Of a DNA stretch of 32,992 nucleotides, positions 26,421 to 32,992 are shown piece by piece. The notes beneath the pieces were generated by a model. That model did no database searches, had not been told where the DNA came from, and was given only the letters and a program-made list of their open reading frames with translations. The DNA comes from Asticcacaulis sp. (GTDB lineage: Bacteria; Pseudomonadota; Alphaproteobacteria; Caulobacterales; Caulobacteraceae), in assembly GCF_027484505.1 (NCBI RefSeq), contig NZ_JAIXSV010000366.1, positions 1-32,992 on the forward strand, in the 5' to 3' direction. The position numbers were made by a program, and so were the translations under genes. The stretch's first letter is position 1. Every line of letters begins with the position of its first letter.

Positions 26421-27066
26421 GGTGATGGATACCGGCGTCGGCATCCCCCCGGACAAGCTGGACACCATCTTTGAAAAGTTTACGCAGGCCGATGCCTCGA
26501 TGACGCGGCGCTATGGCGGCACGGGTCTGGGCCTGTCGATTGCCCGCGCCCTGGCCGAACAGATGGGGGGCACGCTGAGCGCCGCCAGCACACCGGGGCA
26601 GGGGGCCATCTTCAGCGCCGAACTACCGTTGACGCACGATCCTGCCCGTCCGCAGACCCTTGAGGCCGCAAAACCGCTCTCTGAGGGTCGGCGTCAGGTG
26701 CTGATCGTCGAAGACTATGAGCCGAACATCGTGGTGGTCTCTACGCTGCTCGATCAGATGGGGCTCAATTACGATGTAGCGCGCACCGGCACCGAAGCCC
26801 TGCGCCGCGCCGAAATGCGCGCCTATGACCTGATCCTGATGGACGTACAGATGCCCGGCATGGACGGCTTTGAAAGCACGCGCCGCATCCGCCAGATGGA
26901 AACGCAGCGCGCCCTGCCGGCCACGCCAGTGGTGGCCATGACGGCCCATGTGCGCGATTCCGACCGCCGCCGCTGCTTCGAGGCGGGCATGACGGGCTTC
27001 ATCCCCAAACCCTTTGAACCGCAGACCTTCATGCAGGTGGTGGGCGAAGCCATCGCCGCCGCCTGA
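26335..27066 (+). CDS. Hybrid histidine kinase, C-terminal part: ATPase and receiver (same split gene)
   Basis: Real homology begins near base 26403; the 23 residues before it, from the ATG at 26335, are the wrong frame of the ATPase domain. The part contains the G1 box MDTGVGIPPDKL, the F box FEKFTQADAS, the G2 box YGGTGLGLSIARALAEQMGG, and then a receiver domain with QVLIVEDYEPN, the phospho-acceptor Asp in LILMDVQMPGMDG, the Thr in VVAMTAHV and the Lys in GFIPKPF. If the frameshift is real, the only way to make this part is new initiation, for example at the ATG at 26425, 5 bases after the upstream stop. Together the two parts form a complete PAS-HisKA-HATPase-REC protein. Confidence 0.8.
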   Translation: MPSNSPISAASTCAYRWCTPKPAARVRFEVMDTGVGIPPDKLDTIFEKFTQADASMTRRYGGTGLGLSIARALAEQMGGTLSAASTPGQGAIFSAELPLTHDPARPQTLEAAKPLSEGRRQVLIVEDYEPNIVVVSTLLDQMGLNYDVARTGTEALRRAEMRAYDLILMDVQMPGMDGFESTRRIRQMETQRALPATPVVAMTAHVRDSDRRRCFEAGMTGFIPKPFEPQTFMQVVGEAIAAA

Positions 27067-27081
27067 GCGACGAGGTGAGGG

Positions 27082-27100
27082 GGACGGTTTGCGACCGTCC
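27082..27100 (+). terminator. Short hairpin after the hybrid kinase
   Basis: GGACGGT-ttgcg-ACCGTCC is a perfect 7-bp stem starting 15 bases beyond the stop codon. There is no T run, so this is a weak call. Confidence 0.4.
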
Positions 27101-27133
27101 ACAGGCTTTGTGCGCAAAAAGCAAAATTAGCGC

Positions 27134-27161
27134 TTGCAAGGGCGGAAAAAATTCGTATGTT
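27134..27161 (+). promoter_or_regulatory. Probable promoter of tRNA-Lys
   Basis: TTGCAA (27134-27139) and TATGTT (27156-27161) are spaced by 16 bases, close to the sigma-70 consensus, about 55 bases before the tRNA. The spacer and -10 box also contain an 8-bp inverted repeat (GGGCGGAA 27140-27147, TTCCGCCC 27160-27167). Confidence 0.6.
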
Positions 27162-27216
27162 CCGCCCCTCAACGCCGGGGCTTGCCAACAGCCCCACCTT
27201 GAAAGCGGTGAAAAGT

Positions 27217-27292
<76 letters not shown>

Positions 27293-27402
27293 TTCCTCCT
27301 TCCGCCAGCGTCCGGCGAAGTTGAAAAAATCCTTAAAATATGGTATGTTATCGGAGTGCTCATCCGAGATCATCCGCTCCTGTCCGCCGTTATCCGGGCA
27401 AA

Positions 27403-27455
27403 TTGGGGGTATTTCTGGGGGTACGCGGCAAACTCCAATTTTGCGATACCCCCAA
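27403..27455. promoter_or_regulatory. GGGGGTA repeats before the integrase: candidate integrase arm sites or operator
   Basis: TTGGGGGTAT at 27403-27412, CTGGGGGTAC at 27415-27424 in the same orientation, and the inverted ATACCCCCAA at 27446-27455, which ends directly at the integrase ATG. The first and third copies are exact complements. Similar repeated G-runs occur upstream of P4-type integrases, as I recall. Confidence 0.55.
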
Positions 27456-28670
27456 ATGGCGCTCACAGACTCCGCAATTCGTTCGGCGAGGCCAAAGGCC
27501 AAACCCTACAAGCTCTCCGACGGCGAGGGCATGTTTCTGCTAGTGACGACTTCCGGCGGAAAGCTCTGGCGATTGAAATATCGCTTCTCCGGGCAAGAGC
27601 GGTTGCTGGCCATCGGGCAGTATCCTGTCGTCGGTCTTAAAGACGCGCGGAAACGACGGGACGAGGCGAGGGAACTTCTTGCTGAAGGCATTGACCCTTC
27701 CCTGGACAAAAAGCGCAAGGCTGTCGCCGCTGCTATACAGGCCAGCAACACGTTTAAAGTTGTAGCGCAGGAGCTTTGTGAGAAGCTTGAGCGCGAGGGT
27801 GTGGCCAATGCAACGAAGGTTCGAAACGACCGTTGCATAAAGCAGCTTGAGCCTGATCTGGGGCATCGCCCGGTTTCGGAGATTGAACCCTATGAAATCC
27901 TCAATGCCCTAAAGAAGTTTGAGCGCAGGGGCATTTATGAGACCGCGAACCGGCTCAGGGCGTTTGCGGCGCGGGTCTTCCGGTATGCCATCGTAACAGG
28001 GCGCGCGAAGGTCAACCCCGCAGCCGACATCAGCGAGGCGTTGGTAAAGCCTAAAACCAAACATATGGCTGCAATTGTGGACCCTCAGGCCCTCGGTGAA
28101 TTGCTCAGGGCAGTGGAGACTTTCGACAAATACATGACGACGACGCTTGCGTTGAAGCTCACGCCGCATCTTTTCGTCAGACCCGGCGAGTTGCGTCACA
28201 TGGAATGGACGGAGGTCGATTTTGAAGCGAAGATTTGGCGCATACCTCCTGAGAAGATGAAAATGCGCAATGAGCACGTTGTGCCGCTATCTCGGCAAGC
28301 GTTGGAAATTCTCTCTGATGCGAAGGCTTTGGCGAACGGCGGAAGCTATGTGTTCCCGTCCATCCGCACTTGGCTTCGGCCCATGAGCGAGAACACCATC
28401 AATGTTGCGCTTCGGCGTCTGGGGTATAGTGGTGACGAAATGACCGCGCACGGCTTCCGAAGTACGGCCAGTACGCTACTGAATGAATCTGGCCTCTGGT
28501 CGCCGGATGCTATTGAGCGCGCTCTTGCTCACAAAGGTGGAGACCGAGTGAGGGCGATTTACCATCGAGGCGCGCATTGGGACGAACGAGTGCGAATGGC
28601 ACAATGGTGGTCCGACTATCTCGATAGACTGCGCGATGGCGCGGAGATCGTTCCAATCTACGCGGCTTAG
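27456..28670 (+). CDS. P4-type tyrosine recombinase (integrase)
   Basis: A 404-residue site-specific recombinase starting MALTDSAIRSARPKAKPYKL. Residues 1-90 are the DUF4102 arm-type DNA-binding domain (KLSDGEGMFLLVTTSGGKLW, YRFSGQERLLAIGQYPVVGL), residues about 98-195 the core-binding domain, and the rest the catalytic domain with Arg242 (VRPGELRHMEW), His332 and Arg335 (AHGFR), His359 (ALAHKGG) and the nucleophile Tyr369 (AIYHRGAHWDERVRMAQWW). It should integrate and excise the island at the tRNA-Lys 3' end. An in-frame upstream start at 27279 overlaps the tRNA and is rejected. No obvious Shine-Dalgarno sequence precedes the ATG, since the repeat ATACCCCCAA abuts it. The catalytic residues are all present, so the enzyme may be active. 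Confidence 0.94.
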   Translation: MALTDSAIRSARPKAKPYKLSDGEGMFLLVTTSGGKLWRLKYRFSGQERLLAIGQYPVVGLKDARKRRDEARELLAEGIDPSLDKKRKAVAAAIQASNTFKVVAQELCEKLEREGVANATKVRNDRCIKQLEPDLGHRPVSEIEPYEILNALKKFERRGIYETANRLRAFAARVFRYAIVTGRAKVNPAADISEALVKPKTKHMAAIVDPQALGELLRAVETFDKYMTTTLALKLTPHLFVRPGELRHMEWTEVDFEAKIWRIPPEKMKMRNEHVVPLSRQALEILSDAKALANGGSYVFPSIRTWLRPMSENTINVALRRLGYSGDEMTAHGFRSTASTLLNESGLWSPDAIERALAHKGGDRVRAIYHRGAHWDERVRMAQWWSDYLDRLRDGAEIVPIYAA

Positions 28671-28758
28671 CTGATACGAATCGTCTGAATACGTCTTTGA
28701 TGTAATTTTTTGAAGTACTCAATTGCCAAATGGAGCCACCAAAATGAGCCCCCAATCC

Positions 28759-28935
28759 TTATATGCTGTTTGGTTTGGACGCACCAACAGCGGCGGCCAA
28801 TGCTACCAGCGCTGCAAGCAGTGTTTCCCAGTCCAAATCCTTATGGTTGTCGCCAATCAACAGTAGAGTTGCCACAGCGGAAATGCTTGCCGCTATGATC
28901 GAGTAAATGATGGTCTTGGTCGTTTCGGTCCCCAT
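28759..28935 (-). CDS. Small two-helix membrane protein
   Basis: A 58-residue protein from the ATG at 28935 (an in-frame TTG at 28974 would give 71). It consists of a short N-terminus (MGTETTKT), a first hydrophobic segment (IIYSIIAASISAVATLLLIG), a charged turn (DNHKDLDWE), a second hydrophobic segment (TLLAALVALAAAVGA) and a short tail SKPNSI. The shape is that of a hairpin in the inner membrane, as in small holins or membrane toxins, but no family is recognised. It lies inside the island, between the integrase and the ATPase genes, and points away from both the integrase's 3' end and the ATPase gene. No good ribosome binding site is visible. Confidence 0.45.
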   Translation of the reverse strand: MGTETTKTIIYSIIAASISAVATLLLIGDNHKDLDWETLLAALVALAAAVGASKPNSI

Positions 28936-29096
28936 ATTAGGCTGGTACGATATTCGACAATCTTGGTCGCGCAATAAATCCCGCGTGCGCGTGATACCGG
29001 TTAAGGCGCATTCGCGCGTATAAACTCAGCGTTGTGTCGCATTGCGCAGGCGTGGTAGCGTTTCTTCGGAGGGGCGAATCTGTTTCCTGCGAGAAT

Positions 29097-29118
29097 TACG
29101 TCAGGCTGGGCTGACGTA
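29097..29118. promoter_or_regulatory. Inverted repeat in the promoter region of the ariA-like gene
   Basis: TACGTCAG (29097-29104) and CTGACGTA (29111-29118) are perfect arms around 6 bases, 41 bases upstream of the ATPase ATG. The region may hold an operator; no regulator gene lies next to it on this island. Confidence 0.45.
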
Positions 29119-29158
29119 GAATTTCGCGTAGTATTTGCCCCGCGCATGAGGAAACGAT

Positions 29159-30595
29159 ATGTCTGATCAGCTATTGGAATTGTCAATTTCAGAATCCATC
29201 ATTCAACAATTCTCACTGAAGCTTGCGAATGGTTACAAGGATATTGATTTATTCGCTAATCATTCAGTTAAAATACTGGTCGCGGAAAATGGGGCCGGTA
29301 AGACGACCCTATTAAATACTCTGTATTCTATTTTGATAGGTGACTACAGAGTTTTTCTGTCAGCTGAGTTTGAAGAGTTGAACCTCACTATTTCTGGCCG
29401 ATATTGGAGCCATAAACGTAGTGAATTCTCGCCAATCACAGACGAAATGTACAAAGAGTGGATGGAGCTAGACCTCTGGCAAAGGATGGAGATGTCACCG
29501 CCGACCAAGACTGAGGCTGAGGAGTTGGTTTTAGCAACTGTAGAAGCGGATGAATCTGCAATTGAGAATACAAAATACTTTGCCAAAGAATGGGGACAGC
29601 ATAGATTTCCAACTAGCTATCTTAAGAATAGTCTACAATCGCTCGGCACACGATCGTCTGTCGCGGCAGTTAAAAAGAAGCGGGATAATTTCGTTAAATT
29701 TATTAACGAAGTTCAAGAAAGTTTGGAAGGGCACTCTGTGCTGTACCTCCCGACTTACCGTAGAATTGAGGCGTTGCTTCCGGAGTACAGGATTAAGCAA
29801 GGTGGTGGCCGTCGCTCTCCTCCCTATCGGCGAACTGGACAGCCAACGCAGCTAATTCATTTCGGGCTACAGGATGTCGAAAGTCGGCTATCAGAAATGG
29901 CGGAAGATATTCGACGCACCACTGTAAGGGCCTTTTCGCAAATTAACGCAAGAACACTTGATGATTTGGTGTTCGGTAACTACCGCAGGAACATTGAAGA
30001 TTCAAATCCTATAAATATTGAGTCTCTGCAAGTCGTTCTTGGGCGACTTGGGCGTAATGATGAAAAGACTCGAAAGAGAATGGAGAGTTTAATATCGACC
30101 GGTGATATTAACTCTGAAGATAATATCTATCTAAAGAGCTTTTTAGATCAGCTGATGCAGACATACGCGTCTACGCAAGATAGAGAATCTGCAATTGAGG
30201 AATTTATTGAAGTTATCAACTCGTATTGGCGTGATGATATAAATGAAAAGTCATTCATGTTCGATAAAGCTTCAGCGGAAGCTAAGGTGGTAAATACATA
30301 CACTGGTAGAAAGCTTCCATTGGAGGCGCTTTCTTCTGGAGAAAAGCAAATTATTAGTATATTTGCGAGATTGTATTTGGAGCCTGAGCAAAATGCTATA
30401 GTTTTGATAGATGAACCTGAGCTTTCGCTGTCAATGGAGTGGCAGATGAAGTTTTTGCCCGATATTGTCAAGGCGAAAAGCTGTCGTCAACTTATCGCTA
30501 TCACGCATTCGCCATTTATATTTAAAAATGATCTGCGGCCGTATGCTGGGGATCTGAAGGTAACGCGTTACAACAAAAGCCAGACCAGCATCTAA
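29159..30595 (+). CDS. ariA: AAA15/ABC-type ATPase, AriA-like subunit of a PARIS defence system
   Basis: A 478-residue soluble ATPase of the SMC/RecF-like group. Walker A is AENGAGKTT (42-50, Lys48), the ABC signature is LSSGEKQ (391-397), Walker B is AIVLIDEPEL (413-422, Asp418 Glu419) and the H-loop is His450 in AITHSPF. The middle (about 100-380) is helical and charged. The start has GAGGAAA five bases before the ATG. The DUF4435 gene follows after one base, so the two are coupled. The pairing of an AAA15 ATPase with a DUF4435 TOPRIM protein is the definition of PARIS, where AriA senses phage anti-restriction proteins such as Ocr and holds AriB in check. Gene order and length fit; trigger specificity here is unknown. 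The symbol is assigned by architecture. Confidence 0.8.
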   Translation: MSDQLLELSISESIIQQFSLKLANGYKDIDLFANHSVKILVAENGAGKTTLLNTLYSILIGDYRVFLSAEFEELNLTISGRYWSHKRSEFSPITDEMYKEWMELDLWQRMEMSPPTKTEAEELVLATVEADESAIENTKYFAKEWGQHRFPTSYLKNSLQSLGTRSSVAAVKKKRDNFVKFINEVQESLEGHSVLYLPTYRRIEALLPEYRIKQGGGRRSPPYRRTGQPTQLIHFGLQDVESRLSEMAEDIRRTTVRAFSQINARTLDDLVFGNYRRNIEDSNPINIESLQVVLGRLGRNDEKTRKRMESLISTGDINSEDNIYLKSFLDQLMQTYASTQDRESAIEEFIEVINSYWRDDINEKSFMFDKASAEAKVVNTYTGRKLPLEALSSGEKQIISIFARLYLEPEQNAIVLIDEPELSLSMEWQMKFLPDIVKAKSCRQLIAITHSPFIFKNDLRPYAGDLKVTRYNKSQTSI

Positions 30596-30596
30596 A

Positions 30597-31511
30597 ATGT
30601 CGAGAACTCAAGCTATATCCGATGCAAGCAATTCCGACGAAGCGCTTTTTCTAAGGTTGTTGCAGTTTAAGGGCGGCTGTGGTCAGCCTTTCATTTTCTT
30701 AGTCGAAGGAAATGACGATGTTACATTTTTCGATGCGTGCCTATGCAGGCTTAAGCCTCTCGCCAGAGAAAGAGTGGCAACGTATAATTGCAACGGTAAG
30801 GGAAACGTTCTTAAGCTCCATGATATAATCAGTCATAGCAAAGAAATCAGCTTGGATGATTTCTGGTGTTTTATCGATAAAGACTTTGATGGAATGCGAG
30901 GGCATGTACCAAGTGAAAAAATATGGATGACTCCAACATACTCATTCGAAAATCTACTTGTATCGGAAGAAGTTTTAAAATCTCTTCTTGTTTGTGAGTT
31001 TAGATGTAACGACATTAATGCTGCGAAAGATATCGCTACCATTCAAGCGAATTTTCAATCCTTCATTAGTTCTTACACTCATCATTTGAGTTTTGCGAAT
31101 CTCTGCGCTTTTTATGCTCGGAGGAAGGATGTTGAGACGCATGCACATGATAGCACAATCACCCCGGCGATTTCCGCGAATTTCCATGAGGTAAAATTCT
31201 CTCTAAGCGACGATGATGTAGTTAGACGTATGGGGAAAAAAGCTCCGCTCGACAAAGCTGATGTGAACTCTCTTGCCGTAGAGTTCCAAGCGCTTGACCC
31301 GCTCGCGGATTGGCGGGGTAAGTTCTTGTTGACGGCCTTCGTCGCTTTTCTCGAGGCTTTAAAACACGATCGCGGTTCCAAAGCCCCCGTGATATTTTCA
31401 ACTAAGGCGAAGATGACGTTTGATCCACGTACAGACTCTATTCGCACTTTTACTAGTTTGGCTGTTCTACCAAAATGCTTAACAGAGTATTTGGAGACAG
31501 TTCCCGTTTAA
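30597..31511 (+). CDS. ariB: DUF4435 TOPRIM nuclease, AriB-like subunit of a PARIS defence system
   Basis: A 304-residue protein with an N-terminal TOPRIM-like nuclease domain: FIFLVEGNDDVTFFD at 32-46 (acidic Glu37), CNGKGNVLKLHD at about 65-76, and the metal-binding WCFIDKDFDG at 90-99 (Asp94, Asp96, Asp98). The C-terminal two thirds are helical and typical of DUF4435. In the E. coli PARIS system AriB is released from AriA when the phage inhibitor is sensed, and it cuts host tRNA-Lys, stopping translation. The start lies one base after the AriA stop. The length fits AriB. Other AAA+DUF4435 pairs exist, so the exact subtype is an inference. Codon use is AT-rich, as in the ATPase gene. Confidence 0.8.
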   Translation: MSRTQAISDASNSDEALFLRLLQFKGGCGQPFIFLVEGNDDVTFFDACLCRLKPLARERVATYNCNGKGNVLKLHDIISHSKEISLDDFWCFIDKDFDGMRGHVPSEKIWMTPTYSFENLLVSEEVLKSLLVCEFRCNDINAAKDIATIQANFQSFISSYTHHLSFANLCAFYARRKDVETHAHDSTITPAISANFHEVKFSLSDDDVVRRMGKKAPLDKADVNSLAVEFQALDPLADWRGKFLLTAFVAFLEALKHDRGSKAPVIFSTKAKMTFDPRTDSIRTFTSLAVLPKCLTEYLETVPV

Positions 31512-31527
31512 CTTCAATGGTCGTTGT

Positions 31528-31791
31528 TTATAATTCTTTTTCCGGGATTAGTACAGTCAGGGGAGTTTCGCTTTTCTTGAACACATGATCGCATTCGCTT
31601 CTTGATTTTCTGACGTGTAATAGTTGCTTGGCGGCGACCTCGCGAATAAAGAGCGGCGATATGCGCCGGAATGATGAGGATTGTGACAATCTTAGTAGCA
31701 ATCTGAAGCTGTCTCGTATAGAATCCCTGATGGCGCTGTACGTGCAGTGCTGGGGCGTGGAAACCCCGTAGTGTTGGTTGACGTCGGCCAT
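31528..31791 (-). CDS. Small ORF with a very strong ribosome binding site, unknown function
   Basis: An 87-residue frame starting MADVNQHYGVSTPQHCTYSA at the ATG at 31791. The upstream AAGGAGGTGCGTCGGA is a near-perfect Shine-Dalgarno sequence (AAGGAGGTG, spacing about 8), which is the main support for translation. The protein is basic and Ser-rich (FRLLLRLSQSSSFRR, RKSRSECDHVFKK) with two cysteines, no signal peptide and no domain I recognise. It is convergent with ariB and divergent from the XRE-sigma gene. A competing frame on the same strand (95 codons from 31801) lacks such a site. It could be a small regulator or a decayed gene. Confidence 0.4.
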   Translation of the reverse strand: MADVNQHYGVSTPQHCTYSAIRDSIRDSFRLLLRLSQSSSFRRISPLFIREVAAKQLLHVRKSRSECDHVFKKSETPLTVLIPEKEL

Positions 31792-31892
31792 TCCGACGCA
31801 CCTCCTTGACCCTTATGTGGTCGGGGAGCCTGTGGCGTATGCAACAGGCCCCGGCTAAAGGTCACAGGGACCGTGCACTGCCGGTTTTCCAA

Positions 31893-31917
31893 CTCCCCGA
31901 TCTCCAGGATCGAGGAG
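31893..31917 (+). promoter_or_regulatory. Hairpin in the leader of the XRE-sigma gene
   Basis: A 10-bp stem with one mismatch: CTCCCCGATC (31893-31902) against GATCGAGGAG (31908-31917), with a 5-nt loop, 50 bases upstream of the ATG at 31968. Confidence 0.45.
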
Positions 31918-31967
31918 GCTTCCTTAGGCGGGGACGTACCGCCAATTGGAGCCTTGGGGGTTTCAAG

Positions 31968-32801
31968 ATGACGATTGAGCTCAATGCCGTTGATACCCAT
32001 GTAGGCGAGCGCATCCGCGCCCGACGGCTCTTTCTGCAAATGTCCGAAGAGTGGCTGGCCGGGTTCCTTGAGATGCCGGTGGCAGACCTCGTTGCTATCG
32101 AAGAGGGCAAAAAACGTATCGGTTCTGACGAGCTGATGCGTTGCACCGAAGCCTTAGGCGTGCCCGAGCGTTACTTCTATATGGGCTTTGGATCGAAGCC
32201 GCCGGGGCCGGATAATTCGAAGCCCTGGAGTCGGGAAATCGACCGCTGGTTCGCCACGAACCTGTTCCCGCATGAAGGCTTCTTTATGAACATCGCCATC
32301 CGTCTGACGCGCAACCGCGAGACGGCGCGCGAGATGCTTCAGGACGCGTACCTTTATCTCGTTCGCGACGACAACTGGCGGAAGGTTGAGTTTCCGCGCG
32401 CCTATGTAAAGCAGGTTCTTCATTTCCGTTTCTGGAGCAAACTTCAACGCGACCGCATCGTACCGATTGACCTGGTGGCGAACTTTGAAGCCATCGATCA
32501 GGTCTCGGATGAGCCCACGGCCTTTGACCTGCTTTCGGCGGGGCAACGCCGTCACATCGTTCTTCAGGCTATCGAAGACTTGCCCCCAAGATGCCGTCAG
32601 GTGGTCAAGCTGAGGCGCTTAAAGGAGATGTCTCCCCCCGACATTGCGAAGGAAATGGGCATCAGTGTCAGCATGGTTGAGAAGCATCTCGCCAAGGGCA
32701 TGAACCTAATCGGGAAGCGCCTTGGTGAGCCCTATAATGAGGAGCCCTCGGCACCCTCAAAGCCCCCGATCTTCCCTAACAAAAGCCGCGCATCCGAGTA
32801 G
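31968..32801 (+). CDS. Fusion of an XRE helix-turn-helix domain to a FecI-like ECF sigma factor
   Basis: A 277-residue protein. Residues 10-73 (VGERIRARRLFLQMSEEWLA, then LVAIEEGKKRIG, LMRCTEALGVPERYFYM) are an XRE domain close in sequence to the regulators widespread in alphaproteobacteria. Residues about 101-165 are sigma region 2 (FFMNIAIRLTRNRETAREML, QDAYLYLVRD, FRFWSKLQRD) and about 192-252 region 4 (LPPRCRQVVKLRRLKEMSPP, DIAKEMGISVSMVEKHLAKG), as in FecI-type ECF sigma factors. FecI proteins normally consist only of the two sigma regions. The start at 31968 was chosen as the beginning of homology; the frame is open upstream to 31806. No strong ribosome binding site is visible. A FecR-like gene follows 64 bases downstream. 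Confidence 0.85.
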   Translation: MTIELNAVDTHVGERIRARRLFLQMSEEWLAGFLEMPVADLVAIEEGKKRIGSDELMRCTEALGVPERYFYMGFGSKPPGPDNSKPWSREIDRWFATNLFPHEGFFMNIAIRLTRNRETAREMLQDAYLYLVRDDNWRKVEFPRAYVKQVLHFRFWSKLQRDRIVPIDLVANFEAIDQVSDEPTAFDLLSAGQRRHIVLQAIEDLPPRCRQVVKLRRLKEMSPPDIAKEMGISVSMVEKHLAKGMNLIGKRLGEPYNEEPSAPSKPPIFPNKSRASE

Positions 32802-32864
32802 ATTACCGCATGTATTTTCGTGTACCGTGTGCATCGGCTTCGGGCGTTTGCGAGGCCGTAAAGG

Positions 32865-32992
32865 ATGCGCCTGTTCGTGACTGAGGACACCACATCAGAG
32901 CAAGACCGTATCGAAGATGCGGCGGCTCTCTGGCATACACGTCTGGAGGCCGGGACGGCTGATCTCGATGCATTTAATGCCTGGAGAGATGA
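32865..32992 (+). CDS. FecR-like anti-sigma factor, N-terminal part (cut by the window edge)
   Basis: The frame reads MRLFVTEDTTSEQDRIEDAA, ALWHTRLEAGTADLDAFNAW, RD and runs off the window. The stretch AALWHTRLEAG...FNAW is the conserved DUF4880 motif at the start of FecR proteins. In FecIR systems FecR sits in the inner membrane, reads a signal from a TonB-dependent receptor and controls its sigma factor. The start could be the ATG at 32865 or the in-frame GTG at 32877, which has AAAGGA at better spacing. Position right after the ECF sigma gene supports the pair. Confidence 0.8.
   Translation, partial: MRLFVTEDTTSEQDRIEDAAALWHTRLEAGTADLDAFNAWRD

Larger units (their letters stand above)
27293..31511. 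mobile_element. tRNA-Lys-linked genomic island (left end; right end not seen)
   Basis: Directly after the tRNA-Lys 3' end come a P4-type integrase, a small membrane gene and a coupled ATPase/TOPRIM gene pair. From about 28,680 to 31,700 the DNA is clearly more AT-rich than the rest of the window. This is the standard layout of an integrative element inserted at a tRNA 3' end. No second copy of the tRNA end (attR) was found before 32992, so the true right border may lie beyond the window and the end coordinate given is only the end of the recognised cargo. Confidence 0.75.

Noticed and set aside
28000-32992. Right attachment site of the island (second copy of the tRNA-Lys 3' end)
   Set aside because: By eye I found no second copy of the T-arm and acceptor sequence before the window ends. 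A string search with the downstream sequence would be needed.

Overview
The window looks like a piece of chromosome from a high-GC alphaproteobacterium. A Caulobacteraceae member, possibly Asticcacaulis, is the best guess, based on gene content, codon use and GC-rich palindromic intergenic repeats. No marker gene settles the genus. Most of it (about 1-27,200) is core or lineage metabolism. From about 27,217 onward it becomes an accessory island that begins at a tRNA-Lys(CTT) gene and carries a P4-type integrase and a PARIS-like anti-phage gene pair.

Layout. 1-1353: start of an MFS transporter (cut by the window edge) and a small XRE regulator, both on the minus strand. 1428-3391: a repeat-rich accessory patch with a periplasmic protein gene, a DUF559 nuclease-like gene broken by one stop codon, an AT-rich gene with a HEPN-like motif, three copies of a composite palindromic repeat and two identical 39-bp terminators. 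3441-5502: thiC with a TPP riboswitch leader. 5690-9748: small membrane, lipoprotein and AIM24-family genes and an M50 protease, ending in a cluster of hairpins. 9752-11977: two tandem paralogous soluble sensors joining an MCP signalling fragment to a Cache-like domain. 12266-14949: a puuA/puuB-like polyamine catabolism pair. 15196-18304: a SpoU-type RNA methyltransferase, an unrecognised secreted protein flanked by a second partial copy of the methyltransferase 3' end, and a GH27 alpha-galactosidase. 18328-24082: a WYL regulator divergent from a thiolase-prpB-prpC-prpD (methylcitrate cycle) operon. 24171-27066: a low-affinity iron permease-like protein, a DUF4142 lipoprotein and a hybrid histidine kinase split by a frameshift. 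27217-32992: tRNA-Lys, integrase, a small two-helix membrane protein, ariA-like ATPase plus ariB-like DUF4435 TOPRIM gene, a small ORF with a very strong ribosome binding site, an XRE-ECF sigma factor fusion, and the start of a FecR-like anti-sigma factor.

How it fits together. The prp operon would oxidise propionyl-CoA, and its thiolase may supply acyl-CoA. The puu pair would feed putrescine nitrogen and carbon into central metabolism. The riboswitch would shut thiC when thiamine pyrophosphate is abundant. The island is a typical defence cargo module: integrase at a tRNA 3' end, then a coupled ATPase/nuclease pair. The sigma/anti-sigma pair at the right edge resembles a FecI/FecR surface-signalling cassette with an unusual N-terminal XRE domain. 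No CRISPR array, rRNA or replication origin was seen, and the right boundary of the island is not visible.
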